A stretch of 64,000 bases of DNA from positions 310,001 to 374,000 of the forward strand of contig JAHLKF010000012.1 in NCBI GenBank assembly GCA_025558075.1, read 5' to 3'. Under the pieces are notes generated by a model. That model saw nothing but the letters and a program-made list of their open reading frames with translations. It was not told the DNA's origin and made no database searches. The stretch is from Gaertneriomyces semiglobifer. Lineage: Eukaryota; Chytridiomycota; Chytridiomycetes; Spizellomycetales; Spizellomycetaceae. How positions within the stretch are numbered: the stretch's first letter is position 1; every line of letters begins with the position of its first letter. The translations under genes and the position numbers were made by a program. This document shows, in pieces, positions 21,901 through 32,464 of this stretch.

Positions 21901-23845
21901 ACTTCGGCTTGCGCGTCACGACCCCTGGTGAGAAAATTGCATGAGGATGGCTATCCTTTTAGGGCGCTCTACAAATAAAGTTACCGTTTTTCAGCATCTT
22001 CAAGTTGACGCTTGAGCTCGGCCTGCTGCTTCCGCCACTCCGATTCCTTATACTGAATGGCGTTCTTGCTTTCCTCGACGAACGCAGCTAGTGTAGCCCT
22101 TTCTTCCTCAGACTCTCGAACTTTCTGCTCAAGTGCATCAACCTTCTCGTTCATGTCCTTAACATCCTTTTCAAGACGGGCCTTTATATCCTCCAGGCTC
22201 CGTTCTCTGGCTTCTGATGCATTGATTTTCTCACTAAGCGCTGCAAGCTCTACCTTGGCATCAGCAGCATCAGAAGTAGCCTTGTCCTTGTAAGCGAAGT
22301 ACGAGTTCCTGGCCTCCGCCAGCTGTTCCATCAGTCGATCTGGATATATAAAAATGAGGATTAGGGTTAGCCATTGATTAGTGACACTGCTCACCTCTCT
22401 CAGCCTCCAATGATGTCTTCATTGAGCGTGTTGTGTCCTCATGTTGCTGGAGCTCAGTCTTATGTTCCCTGTGTTTCCTATCGAGATCTTCTTGGAGTGA
22501 CTTTATGCGCGTCTTTGCGTCGTTAAGCTGCTTCTCCAGTGCATCCGTACCTCTAATGCAGCTTTGCATCTCGCGCTCTAATGACGATTGTTTGTTCTTG
22601 AAATCCTCTTCTTTATTTGCCATGCTTGCTTGGAGATTCTCACGCTCATCCAGTAACGCTTGGCACTCTACAGGAAAAACCGCATCAAATTTCGCACCAC
22701 CGGATGTGCCCGCCTTCGCACACAATACCTTTAGTAGCTCTCTGGATGCGATTTTCTATTTCGTTTTTATCGGACTCATGGTCCTTGATAAGCTTGGCAA
22801 GATTTTGAATGGTCATTTTGTAGAGCTGACACGACCGTTTTAGTTTCTCAATCCGCTCATGGTTTCGCCTAGATGTTTCGCGCTCAGTGCTTATGGCTTG
22901 AACTACAATTTGGCTGTTTTCTCTCAATTTGATGATGGCATCCGCTTGTTCTTGCATGCAAGCCCGAGCTTGGGTCAATTCTTCTGTCTGCAATCTCAAA
23001 GTATTAGAGTTTTCTATGGAGTGTTTCACCCAGCAATAAACTTACAAGTTCTTCTAATCTTTGCTGACGAGTAGAATTTTGCGCTTGAATGTTTTTGGCA
23101 AGATCCATCATTGTTGAAGCCAGCTGGTTTTCCATGTCAATGTTCCCTATAAATCCCAGGTCGCCGGCTACACCCCCGCGAGTGGCCGGCCGAAGACGAT
23201 TATTGCTCGCTAGAAGGACGAGATCACTTTCCGACTCTTCCATTGCTCCGGATCGGTCGCTGCGAGGTTGCATCCGATTCATAGACTCATGGGATATCGG
23301 TTTCAGAGGATATAGAGCACGCGGTGCCGAGTTGAGCGAAGCAGGCGTCAATGAACGGTGCGGCACTGATTGCTGTGTACGTTGTGGTGTCCTGTCAGTG
23401 GCTGATGGGGGGAGACGGTTAGCACAATGCCCCAGCGCGCAAAAATGAGAAACTTGCCTTGCACGGAACCAACGGCTCGCGGAGCCGCTTTTGGTGGCGA
23501 CAACGCTGCTTGAACTTCCGCACGCACTGGCTGGGTTGGGCTGGATGCCGGAGACGGCGGTAATTGAATTAGTCTTGATGGAGATTCGCTTCGTTGACCG
23601 GGAGATGCATCCTCGTTCGGATCAGATTCCTGGGGTTTAGCCTCGTCACTCACAGTTCCTAACGGTCGACGAGCAGAGGCGCCAAAGGAGAATGGGAACT
23701 TCATAGAGCTCCCACCATCAAGCGACGTACCATGGCCGCGAAAGAAGGAGCGGCTGAAAGTTTGATGACTCGGCAGGTCTTGGCGATCCCGCCCCGGATG
23801 CGACGCTACAGCGCCTTCACTCCCGAGTTGAGGGGAAGACGACAT
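18961..23845 (-). CDS. Large coiled-coil protein with basic Ser/Thr-rich tail, function unknown
   Basis: Twelve exons: complement(join(18961..19125, 19169..19285, 19337..19555, 19632..19733, 19804..20112, 20170..21390, 21453..21924, 21985..22339, 22395..22667, 22729..22987, 23046..23401, 23458..23845)), 1411 residues; every phase closes. ATG at 23845 sits in a good context (ACAATG); the longer frame to 23950 begins at TTG. Residues 1-215 are Pro/Ser-rich. Residues about 215-915 form a nearly continuous coiled coil rich in Glu, Lys, Gln and Leu. The tail is basic with several TP and SP sites (TPRRKSPGKDG, TPNKSGSRRATKRSPS) and ends ENLDDLFGWPAN. Intron 1 is GC-AG. The architecture (disordered head, long coil, basic phosphorylatable tail) resembles filament-forming proteins, for example meiotic transverse filaments or spindle-pole scaffolds, but no family signature is certain. 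Confidence 0.85.
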
Positions 23846-24626
23846 TGTGCTCGGCAGGTGGCAATAGCTGTGGGTAGCTTCTCGGTTGCGCGAATGTTTC
23901 CGGTCACACTCCACGGAAAACGATGATCTCCTGCCGTAGCTCACCACCAAAAGCTATCTAGAACCCCGGACAGGAAAAAGGCAATGCCTGCAGTTGCTCT
24001 GCTGCTGTTGTCGTACTCCCAGGAATGCTCGAATGGAAACAAAGGAGACCGGCATAGTGAAAAGGACGGTGTTCAACGTAGCCCGTGGGAAAATCCGTCG
24101 ACGCGGGCAGACCAGATTGCATGACTGTGCAGAGCTGAGTTCCGTAACCCTAGTTGACGCTCCTTACGTAAGTACCCACATGACTACCATGGTAATGGTG
24201 GCACAGTATACCGTGAAGGGTATAAAAGGCAAGCGTGTCCCCGCATCCCCCAATTCCGTTTTCTTTATCCTTGCACGAGGGTCTTAGCTGCAGCAGTGAA
24301 GTTACGACTGAGCTCAGCTTTTTGCTGATTGAAAACTATACCAATCCCCGCGAGACGTCCTTCGGGACGGCTTGCAATTTTTGGAACTCCTTTTCTTTCT
24401 CATTCGAGAAGGAATATACTTTAATATAAGGAAGAAATTAAAGCATGGTGGTGTTGAACAGTGACTGAATTTGATTGATGCAGCCAGGCCAATTGAGGTT
24501 CTGCGCGTCCTGCTGCAACCGCATCCAGTCTTACATGCAATTAGACACATCACCTGGGCATGCATCAACGTGCGATCACTGTCATGCCTATCTACTACAA
24601 GTTCTACATGTTACATCCTAGGCTTC
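23846..24626. other. Intergenic region, coiled-coil gene promoter and TACO1 3' side
   Basis: A 781-bp stretch with no frame that starts at ATG and looks like protein. It should contain the promoter of the coiled-coil gene and the 3' end of the TACO1 transcript. No RNA gene or repeat seen. Confidence 0.5.
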
Positions 24627-25540
24627 TTACGCCGCATTATGGTGAACTTTCACTACATCTTCACGTCCTTCCAAGGTTTCCAGCAACTCCCCAAAGTCGT
24701 CTTCACGCCCTTCTTCGACGGATAAGCGGTCGCTAGGCCACCATAACGTTTCGAACTCTTTGACTTCATATCCATGCCCTTCCACCTGCTTCTTGACTTT
24801 CAGCAGATCGTTCGGTGTACAAAAGGTCTCCACTGTATTTTCTTTAGGATCGACATCTCCAAGATCCTCGATATCACATTCAATTAGCTTGTCAGTTACC
24901 TCGGTCAACGAATGGTTAGAGTTGTGCGGGGTAATGACCAATCGTCCACGGTGTTGGAAAAGGTACTGAACAGGAGTCAAAGCGCCGCCTCGCTTAGTAA
25001 ATGTATGTCTCAGTTCAGCGAACGTTCTGTTGGGTGAATCCGTGAGGGTTTCTATGATCAGGGCGATATTGGAAAAGAGTCCTTCATAAGTGCCATGAAT
25101 CAGCTCCTGCTGTGCGTGCTTTCCAGTGCCAAACGCTTTGTCAAGTGCTGTCTGGAGAGTCACCTTGGGCATCTGGTGTTGTCTTGCAAGCTCCAGGGCA
25201 TGTGCGAGGTATACGTTCGTCGACGGATCCTTGTCTCCTCCCCCGGCTTTCACCGACGCAATGATCATGCGAGTGATTTTGGAGGTTTGATTCGCCCGTG
25301 CAAGGTCGTTGGCAGCCTTTGTACGTTTTATTTTTGACCATTTGCTGGAAGGGCAAGAGACAAGATTGGTGATCTGAGCTGTTAAAGAAACGCAAGTTCA
25401 TGCGCCTACTTGTGACCCGCAAGCGCCATCCGGGTAGTGTGATAGTCCGCTCCTCGTGCGAAAGATGCGCCCTGAAATGTGCTTCTAGCGCAACTCCATG
25501 TTGCCCTAGTCAGCGCTCTGTGGATTTGTCGAAGAATCAT
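24627..25540 (-). CDS. TACO1: YebC/TACO1-family mitochondrial translation factor
   Basis: Complement(join(24627..25344, 25410..25540)), 282 residues. TACO1/YebC proteins ease translation of proline-rich stretches in mitochondria. The first exon (131 nt) encodes a typical mitochondrial presequence, rich in Arg/Ser/Ala with no acid in its first 30 residues (MILRQIHRALTRATWSCAR). The splice creates GHNKWSKIKRTKAAND, the hallmark GHxKWSxI start of this family. Downstream motifs are IIASVKAGGGDKDPSTN, KVTLQTALDKAFG, YEGLFSNIALIIETLTD, FTKRGGALTPVQYLFQHRG and EVTDKLIECDIEDLGDV. The acceptor is CTTCCAG at 25345-25351. A reading that starts at the internal ATG at 25268 would lose the conserved N-terminus. 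Assignment firm. Confidence 0.95.
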
Positions 25541-26130
25541 GCCTCGTCCTTTTATGTAGGGTGACTTGTATTCAGTTCGAAATTCAAGATCAACGCAGCT
25601 CCAAGTTTTGGAAGTTTCTACGCGGGGATATCTCCGATGACTGCGCCATCATTGTTTATGGAATAGGTGAGCACTTTCGCCAGTTATAACTGTGGCTCAC
25701 AACACAGTTCGCAGCTTCGCATTCATACTCGTCAGTCCTGACATTTTTTAAAGAATGCCGAACGGTCCCGTTCCATTCGAAAAGTGCGAGTACGGAAGAA
25801 GTATCCAAAGACATCATGGGTGAGTTCCAATTCAGCCCGCCGGACAGCAAAAGTCTCCGATGCCGCATGGACATGTAACAGCGCCGCCGTCTTCGCAACG
25901 CGTCCGCAAATTGTCGCACCTTTGCAAAAACAGTCGATCATAATAAGGCACATCTGTGAGCTCAATGAAGGGACCCCAGACGCCCAATATGGAAATCCTC
26001 GGGGAATTGCTACCCTGCGTTGCCCAAGCAGAGTAATCTCCTTTCAAAAAAGAAGCCTCTTATATTCTTGTTCCATAAATCGATGAAATTCGCTTGTTAT
26101 CCACTCATTGTCCAGTGATTGAGCGAAACC
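25541..26130. other. Divergent spacer between TACO1 and the deacetylase gene
   Basis: A 590-bp promoter region. A minus-strand frame (25965 down to 25732) contains AKTAALLHVHAASETF, faintly like the P-loop region of the Rho-type gene at 12.1 kb. Adjacent frames (25919-25656 and 26047-25832) are also open. No coherent gene could be assembled. Confidence 0.4.
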
Positions 26131-27707
26131 ATGCATGCCTTCAGCGTCCTTCTCTCTGCTAGCCTCTTTGTAGGCACTACAGTCCTGGCACAAGAAGGTG
26201 CGCCTGCCGGACCCGCGCAACCTGTCGCCTCGTACACCTGTGATGCATCCACTTGCAAGCTTCCCACCTGCTTCTGCCCAACGACGTCCCCTCCAGGAGG
26301 CTTGGATCCGAAGAAGATTCCGCAATTCATCACACTGACGTTCGACGATGCTATCAACACTCCTGTCTTGCCGGTGATTGAAGCCATGGTGAATGGCTGG
26401 AAACCGAACCCCAACGGTTGCCCGCACAGTTCAACGTTCTTTGTCAGCAACCAATATACCGACTATTGGCTTGTGCAGAGAATGTATGCGATGGGACACG
26501 AGATTGGCGTACATACCGTAAACCATCTAGGTGAGTAGGCGATGCTGTGCAATGGTTGGCATTATGACCTCGATGCTGACGCCGTGGGTGCTTCGTAGGC
26601 AATCCGCCAGCCACCGAGATCAAAGCGTCGTTTGAGGCTTTGAACGCCTTTGCGGGTATTCCAAAGAACAAGCTTCTCGGATTCCGGCACCCATTTTTGG
26701 CCTACAATGGCCAGTCGTTCGCGAACTTGGCTGGACTTGGCACGTTTCTTTACGACTCCTCGATGCCTTACGATGCCAAAGTCAGTTCTTATTGGCCGTA
26801 CACTTTGGACAACGGACCTGTTGCGACTTGCCAGTCCGGAACGTGCGACGGGAACTTCAAGTTCCCAGGTCTTTGGGAGATTCCAATGTACACTTTACTC
26901 AACCCAGATGGCACAGAAAACACATCCATGGATCCCAACGGAATACCCGGCAGTAATCCGATACCCACAAAAGACGATATTGTGAACCTCCTACGGCACA
27001 ACTTTGAAGCGCACTTTAACGGGAACCGTACCCCCTTCGGGATTTACATCCACGCCGCGACACAGCTTTCTCAGCCACAGCGGCTCGAGGCGTTCAAGGA
27101 GTTCATTCGGTGGGTTCAGGACACCCACTATGATGAAGTGTACTGGGTGAACAACCAACAACTTCTTTCATGGATTCAGCAGCCCACAGATTTGGCGCGG
27201 TCCAAGCTTTCCCCAACACTAGGCTGTTACCTTCCCGCCAAGGGGCCATCCATTACCGAGGTGTGTGACGGCATAGACAACAAAGGCGACGGTAACATAG
27301 ATACAGGGCTGGTGCAGAACTGTGCATTCCCTCCCGATGCATACTTCTCCACCTGTTTCGGGTGTCCGACCAAGATCCCGAACGGCACGGAGAGTGTCCC
27401 GCCTCGAACTGAGCAACGCGCGTTCATCCTGGATGCAGGCTGTCCTGATGGTGGTGTTTGGGACCCGACGGGTGCTGGCTGCGTGGCGGTTTCCCGACCT
27501 GCAACCGCTCCCACACCTGCTTCGAATCTGCCAACGCCTGCGGGACCGGGTAAGTTCATTCCTGGAACGGCGGCGGTTATCCCGGAAGCTTCTGCTAGTG
27601 ACAATGGTGGGGACAAAAGCAAGGGTAGCGGTGCCAGCAGAAGCGTGGTCGCTGGTGTTCTGACCATGCTGGGAGGGCTCATTGCTATGGCCTCATACGC
27701 CATGTGA
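26131..27707 (+). CDS. GPI-anchored polysaccharide (chitin) deacetylase, CE4, with MopE-like motif
   Basis: Two exons join(26131..26530, 26599..27707), 502 residues. The true ATG is 26131; the frame from 26119 starts at TTG. CE4 enzymes remove acetyl groups from chitin or related wall polymers. Residues 1-20 are a signal peptide (MHAFSVLLSASLFVGTTVLA). Metal and catalytic motifs are TFDDA (motif 1), HEIGVHTVNH (motif 2, HxxxxH type) and GFRHPF (motif 3). A Cys-rich segment near residues 355-375 reads EVCDGIDNKGDGNIDTGLV, close to the CDGxDNDCDGxVDEG repeat of bacterial MopE-type proteins. A Ser/Gly/Thr stretch and a C-terminal hydrophobic segment (SVVAGVLTMLGGLIAMASYAM) point to GPI anchoring. 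The protein is therefore probably held at the cell surface and acts on the wall; substrate not proven. Confidence 0.92.
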
Positions 27708-28487
27708 TCCAACCCGAAATGCATACAGCTCTATTTTAAATAGATGACAGGGGGGTTTTTTTTTGGTTAGGAGGCTATTTAAGTTGCCGTAATTATCGTA
27801 TGAGGCCTGGCGGTACACAAGAAATATTAGAGCATGTGGTGGTTTGGATTCTCAGTAAAGCACATGGATTCGAAGCACTGCATCCTGTATGTAGGTCGTT
27901 TTCATCCGAACAGCGAACAAAGGGTTCATCATGTCCCAACCAAAATGCAATGGTTTTCCGTCTCGCCATTCGTTCAGTAGTAGACTTAAGAGCACCACAC
28001 CTGCCGGATGCTACAATCGTTCAGAGGAGTCTTCGACGAGACATATCATTGCAGTACACAATATCAAAAGTGTCTTGATCTTTGTTGCATTGCTCTCGAT
28101 CTCGTCCAGATTCCCAATGTCTTTCGCGTCTTCATTTTCCCACTGTTGGTGGACACACCTCTGCTCCAGATCCACTGAGCGAGGCCGGTCACATCTCACT
28201 CCAAATCTAGGACCTTGTCTCGCGAGACACCAGCGCCAAGGAAGCATCGCAGCAGCGCTGCTTGGCAATTGGGAGCGCGAGAGGTAGTGCAATCAAGGCG
28301 GATACCGGAACCGGGAGGCAAATTCCTTTGTTAGGGGATAGAACCGGATAGAGAACTAGAAGGACAGAGTAGAAGAGCAGAATACAAGCCGCGCCATTGC
28401 CACGCACGCTGAAGGGCACAATCTCAATAGGTACGATCACTGGCACCCGTTAGCTGAGTTCTGTCCTCAACTGTCCCACCAACAGCT
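27708..28487. other. Intergenic region between deacetylase and RING genes
   Basis: A 780-bp spacer holding the deacetylase 3' region, with a G6T10-type tract near 27750-27767, and the RING gene promoter. No convincing frame, RNA gene or repeat. Confidence 0.5.
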
Positions 28488-28982
28488 ATGCCGGACACCA
28501 ACCCATTCATCCACCTCTTCCAATCATCCACCGCCACATCTCAGGTGTTATCAACGTTGACCACTCCACAACGCAGGGGCACACTCCATCATTTCACTCC
28601 TCGTCGCCCGACCAACGGTTCCGGACAACGACCCACACCACCGCCCCGTCGATACCAGATCGCAACCACTGGGCTCCTCCCTGTTCCAAGCAAACCGTCC
28701 CAAGCGCCTGCCTGCGTTTTGAAGCAGTCTGATAAAGAGGCATTGAACCAAAATACGACGTTGCAGGTGACCTGTCTCATTTGCCATACCCATCTCGTGC
28801 AATCGGTTCTGGTGCCCTGTGGACATATTGCCTTTTGTGAAGAGTGCATCCGGAAAAGCTGTGAGGGTCAGAGAGCCGATCAGTATGAGGGGCGGTTACC
28901 TGTGGTGAGCCGCTGTCCGCTGTGTAGAGTGCCGGTGGAGAGCGTTGTGCGTTTCTATGTCTGCGGAGGAGATAGCGAGTAG
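28488..28982 (+). CDS. Small RING-finger protein, probable E3 ubiquitin ligase
   Basis: Single exon, 164 residues, ATG at 28488. The first 90 residues are Pro/Thr/Arg-rich and likely disordered. Residues about 95-155 form a C3HC4 RING-HC domain: CLICHTHLVQSVLVPCGHIAFCEECI, then a longer loop and CPLCRVPVESVVRFY. All eight zinc ligands are present. The C-terminal placement of the RING and the valine-rich end resemble IAP/MEX/CGRF-type RINGs, which recruit E2 enzymes. Substrate and location cannot be read from the sequence. The loop before the last Cys pair is about 12 residues longer than usual. Confidence 0.82.
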   Translation: MPDTNPFIHLFQSSTATSQVLSTLTTPQRRGTLHHFTPRRPTNGSGQRPTPPPRRYQIATTGLLPVPSKPSQAPACVLKQSDKEALNQNTTLQVTCLICHTHLVQSVLVPCGHIAFCEECIRKSCEGQRADQYEGRLPVVSRCPLCRVPVESVVRFYVCGGDSE

Positions 28983-29451
28983 TAGGAGAAAGATGGCTTG
29001 CCGCTAACATTGTCCCTGTGGATGTCACGGTAGACCGTATAGAGTAAGACGATCGATAGCTTTGGTAGTTACGATTCCCTTCGGTGCAGGATTTGCGCAG
29101 TAACTTCTCATCGCATTACCGGTGACGAAAACAAAAGCCTCTTGACTTTCTTAATTACAATATGATTGAGATATCACAAGGTTCGCAACAGACCAACGGT
29201 TATCATGGTGGTGACGGACGCATGGCGCCAAAAACCGGCGTTGCCCGCGTTCACGACTTTTTTGGCGTGTTCTCCAAAAACACGTCGCACTCCTTTTTAC
29301 ATCCGTGTCATTGCGTACATATCATACACAAGTCTGACGGCGAACCAGGCGCTCTCTAACCAGATTGTACATAATGTCCCAATAGTGTGTTTGCTCTCAT
29401 CGCTAAGTTAACGCAACACCTCTCCTGCAAGTCGCAAGGCCGTGCGTGGGT
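28983..29451. other. Short intergenic region
   Basis: A 469-bp stretch between two genes on the plus strand. Open frames at 29162 and 29387 overlap the next gene or look random. Nothing else seen. Confidence 0.5.
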
Positions 29452-31140
29452 ATGTCATTTCCAACACCACACACGGCGTGGGGGAGAAAAATGGTGCCGT
29501 CTACTCCACCATCGGCGTCCGATTCGTCGCTCATCATCATTCCCGCCACTCCACCCCCAACGACAGCGACAACCCCCGAATCCGCACGGGATCAAGCTGT
29601 GCATATGTTATGCGCCGGGAAACGATTTGGTGTCCATCGCATATACGATGACACGCCTTATAGGGATCGAAAGAGGGACCGGCGTGGTAGTGGGGACGAT
29701 GAGGAGGAGGTGTGTGTTCCGTCGTCACCCCCCTATGCGGGTGTCTGGGGATGTACGGGTGTGTCGTCGCCTTTGGGTGCATCGGAACCGTGGCATGATG
29801 TGGGAAGTGTGGGTGATGATGGTGAGGAGAGTTTGGAAGTGGTTCCGTCGAGTGTGGCGGAATGGGCCAGTCAGGACTTGTTTAGTAAAACGGGAGTGGG
29901 CAGAAGCGTGGGGTTGGAAGAGTTGTTGGGCGAAGAGTGGATGAGTGAAGGGGAGATGGAATCAGTCTTTGGCGGGAGGGATGACGAATGCGTGTTGGAG
30001 GGTGAGATGTGCGAATACCCCAGTGTGGAGTTAGTGGAGAGCGTCTATGGAAAGTGTGAAGGTCGCCTAGAAGATGAGAGCATCGATTTGGGAAGGCCTT
30101 ATTATTCTCATACGCGAGCACATGCGTTCGAGTATGGGGAAGGCCAACACGACATGTCTCTGTCTCCCTCCCATCCGCTGTCTTTATCACCGATCTCCCC
30201 CATTCAACCCCAGAAAGCATCTCTCCAGGAACTTGACATGGGAGGCTTGAACGACAAACACAATTATCGACATATCGGATTGCTTCAACTCTCCAAATCC
30301 CCAATCAATGAGAACAGCGACATCAACACGACCACAAGCCCACATACTCATCCATCTCTCACGGACGATTTGCTGGAAACCGACCACTTCTTAGGCCTTT
30401 CGCACGTCTTGTCGCCGTACCGCCCATTCACGCCGTCGAACCACACTCCCATCTCACCATCTCAACCTCTCACAGAACGGAGCACACCTCGCTCTGCGAT
30501 TGCTTCGACACAAGAGACTATCCGCATATCGCAAACCCTGACTCAGGAAACCCTCATCTTACCGGCCTCTCCCCGCGACGAAACGGCCTCGGGATGCGCG
30601 TGGGGAAAATGTACCTGCAAACGAACGCCGAAACTCACGAGTACGAGGTCGAGTGCATCGCGGTACCTCATAAGCGACGGACGACAGCGATCAGGCGACA
30701 CGGGACAACCGTTTGGTCGAAAGATCCAAACTGTGATACCTGCACGTCCGGAGCCGAGTGTGAGAGCGACACCATCCTTGAAACCGCAAGTGGAAAGGTC
30801 GCATGTACCTTTATCCCAACGTCCGACTTTCTCACCACCCAAGCAAACCGTTACTCGTACGCGCCGACGTCCCACATCTGCGTCCACACCCCAGCTCGTC
30901 ACAGACACGATTGTGACGCCCTCACAACTAGCATATCAACAATCTACGATCCAGTTTCCGTGTCGACGGCAACGGCTTCCACGCGCTGCCAAGGCCAAGA
31001 CAAAGCCGCGAATAGCGAAAGAGGAACCGGTAAAATTGAAAAGACGAAGGAAACGAGTACGCGAGCGCACCCCTGTGTTGAATAAAGAAGATACCTATAA
31101 GGACGAGGTTTCGCTTACAGTGCGGGCCCCGTTACTTTGA
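29452..31140 (+). CDS. Uncharacterised, largely disordered protein
   Basis: Uninterrupted frame of 562 residues from the ATG at 29452; the frame opens six bases earlier at GTG. I do not recognise a domain. The N-terminal third is Pro/Ser/Thr-rich, then Glu/Asp-rich (about residues 75-215, with GDDEEEV and many WAS/EW patches). The middle is Ser-Pro-rich with many SP/TP sites (LSPSHPLSLSPISPIQ, HTPISPSQP). The C-terminus is strongly basic (KLKRRRKRVRERTP). A nuclear, phosphorylation-regulated protein would fit this pattern, but that is a guess. The long frame with little GC-skew or repeat character supports a real gene. Alternative introns in the middle cannot be excluded. Confidence 0.65.
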   Translation: MSFPTPHTAWGRKMVPSTPPSASDSSLIIIPATPPPTTATTPESARDQAVHMLCAGKRFGVHRIYDDTPYRDRKRDRRGSGDDEEEVCVPSSPPYAGVWGCTGVSSPLGASEPWHDVGSVGDDGEESLEVVPSSVAEWASQDLFSKTGVGRSVGLEELLGEEWMSEGEMESVFGGRDDECVLEGEMCEYPSVELVESVYGKCEGRLEDESIDLGRPYYSHTRAHAFEYGEGQHDMSLSPSHPLSLSPISPIQPQKASLQELDMGGLNDKHNYRHIGLLQLSKSPINENSDINTTTSPHTHPSLTDDLLETDHFLGLSHVLSPYRPFTPSNHTPISPSQPLTERSTPRSAIASTQETIRISQTLTQETLILPASPRDETASGCAWGKCTCKRTPKLTSTRSSASRYLISDGRQRSGDTGQPFGRKIQTVIPARPEPSVRATPSLKPQVERSHVPLSQRPTFSPPKQTVTRTRRRPTSASTPQLVTDTIVTPSQLAYQQSTIQFPCRRQRLPRAAKAKTKPRIAKEEPVKLKRRRKRVRERTPVLNKEDTYKDEVSLTVRAPLL

Positions 31141-31482
31141 ACGTTATATGTGTGAATGTCCGTACCACGTGCTGCCATAGCGATGGATTCCCCACCGTGT
31201 TTATGTACATATATATGAGGCGGCAGTGGGCAGTTGAATCTCTTTAATGTAGATACATGTATTAGAAGTATTTCTTGGGTGTGTGTAAGAATGAATGCAA
31301 AGTGAACAGAAGTAACTACATAAATAACAAAAACTAGACTAAGTCTTTCTCTAGTGCAAAAACTGCGACTAACTAAACCTGAACAGCTACAAGACAAAAC
31401 AACAAAGAATCTACATTGAAACGACCAAGGAAACGGAACGTGTCTATATCTAGAAGAAACAGCCGAGCTTCTCTATTGGCAC
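31141..31482. other. Convergent 3' region between the disordered protein and GID4
   Basis: A 342-bp stretch where two genes end face to face. It should hold both 3' untranslated regions. No additional feature seen. Confidence 0.5.
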
Positions 31483-32464
31483 TCAGCGGAACTCAAAAGC
31501 TGAAACGACGCAATGGTTGAGTAATTATCAGACACACACCGGAAACAGCAGAGCTGGAACATACCATCGAATGTCCGCTCAGGAACATGCTCCAACACTA
31601 GTTTCTGGTACATTTCCGAATTTTGATGGAAATAAAATCCGTCAACGGTGCCCGTAGACTTGCAATAGCAGATGTAGTAAAATCCGGCAAACGACGCTCC
31701 AGAGATACTCGTGACTCTATGATTCGGCAGCAAGAAGTGTTCTTTCCACCGCATGAATATGTAATCTGAGGAGTGGTAGTCGTATGCTGATGTTGACGCA
31801 ATGTTTTGGAAGGCGGGGAATTTGGCCCAATGGTCGATATCATGTTGCGGCGTTGCATCCCATTTTGATGTGAGAAAAGAGTGTTTGGGTCCGATGATCT
31901 CGCAGTCGAAGAAAGTGGTGAGAGAGGGATGCTCAGAGGTGAGGTTGTGAATGCGGAGGGAGCCGCAGAGAAAAGAGGAGGAAAGATCAACGTGCTACAT
32001 TGAAAAGGTCACGTAAATAATCTTGGTTTGCAAGCAATTTAGGTCCACTCGTAGGTATCCACTTCCAGTCTCGTCGCTGTCTCGTCCGGGTTCTCGGACC
32101 TCACCACACACACCCACCCACACCCCATCAGCACAACGGAAGCCGCACCCACCTGAAGGTCGACTTCTACTTTATAGGTATTGATGCCACTCTTCTGTTC
32201 GCCGACAAAGCGACTGCCAGAATAGAGACTCGCGCAATGAGAACCTTTTAGCCTGCGACCATAGCTGTTGGGATTCCGGGACACGGTAAAGCCGGCTGCT
32301 GCAGCCTCATCCACACAATCGACATCACCGTCCTGATGCTCGCTGCGCTGTACGCCTGTGTGATTCCCGTTTGGCGAGGTCGGTGAGGTGGGCTTGATAT
32401 TTTCTTTGTTGTCATGCGCATCGACATGGCCGTCCAGCGGCCGTCTATCTATTGTTACAGGCAT
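31483..32464 (-). CDS. GID4: GID4/Vid24-type substrate receptor of the GID/CTLH E3 ligase
   Basis: Three exons complement(join(31483..31499, 31565..31994, 32153..32464)), 252 residues. GID4 recognises Pro/N-degrons and recruits gluconeogenic enzymes for ubiquitination when glucose returns. The beta-barrel begins with SLYSGSRFVGEQKSG. It continues through HVDLSSSFLCGSLRI, LTTFFDCEIIG, KHSFLTSKWDA, HWAKFPAF, DYIFMRWKEHFLLP and SISGASFAGFYYICY, which match GID4 step by step. The last exon is 17 nt; splicing GAT-G to CT-TTT-GAG-TTC-CGC gives the conserved end DAFEFR. Reading through that donor gives a wrong, longer tail. The N-terminal 80 residues are variable and disordered, as in other fungi. 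Confidence 0.95.

Noticed and set aside
22361..22376. Telomere-like TTAGGGTTAG
   Set aside because: A single partial repeat inside an intron of the coiled-coil gene; too short to be an interstitial telomere.
23846..23950. Longer N-terminus for the coiled-coil protein from 23950
   Set aside because: The codon at 23950 is TTG; the first ATG in frame is at 23845 with a good context.
26119..26130. Start of the deacetylase at 26119
   Set aside because: The codon is TTG; the ATG at 26131 directly begins the signal peptide.
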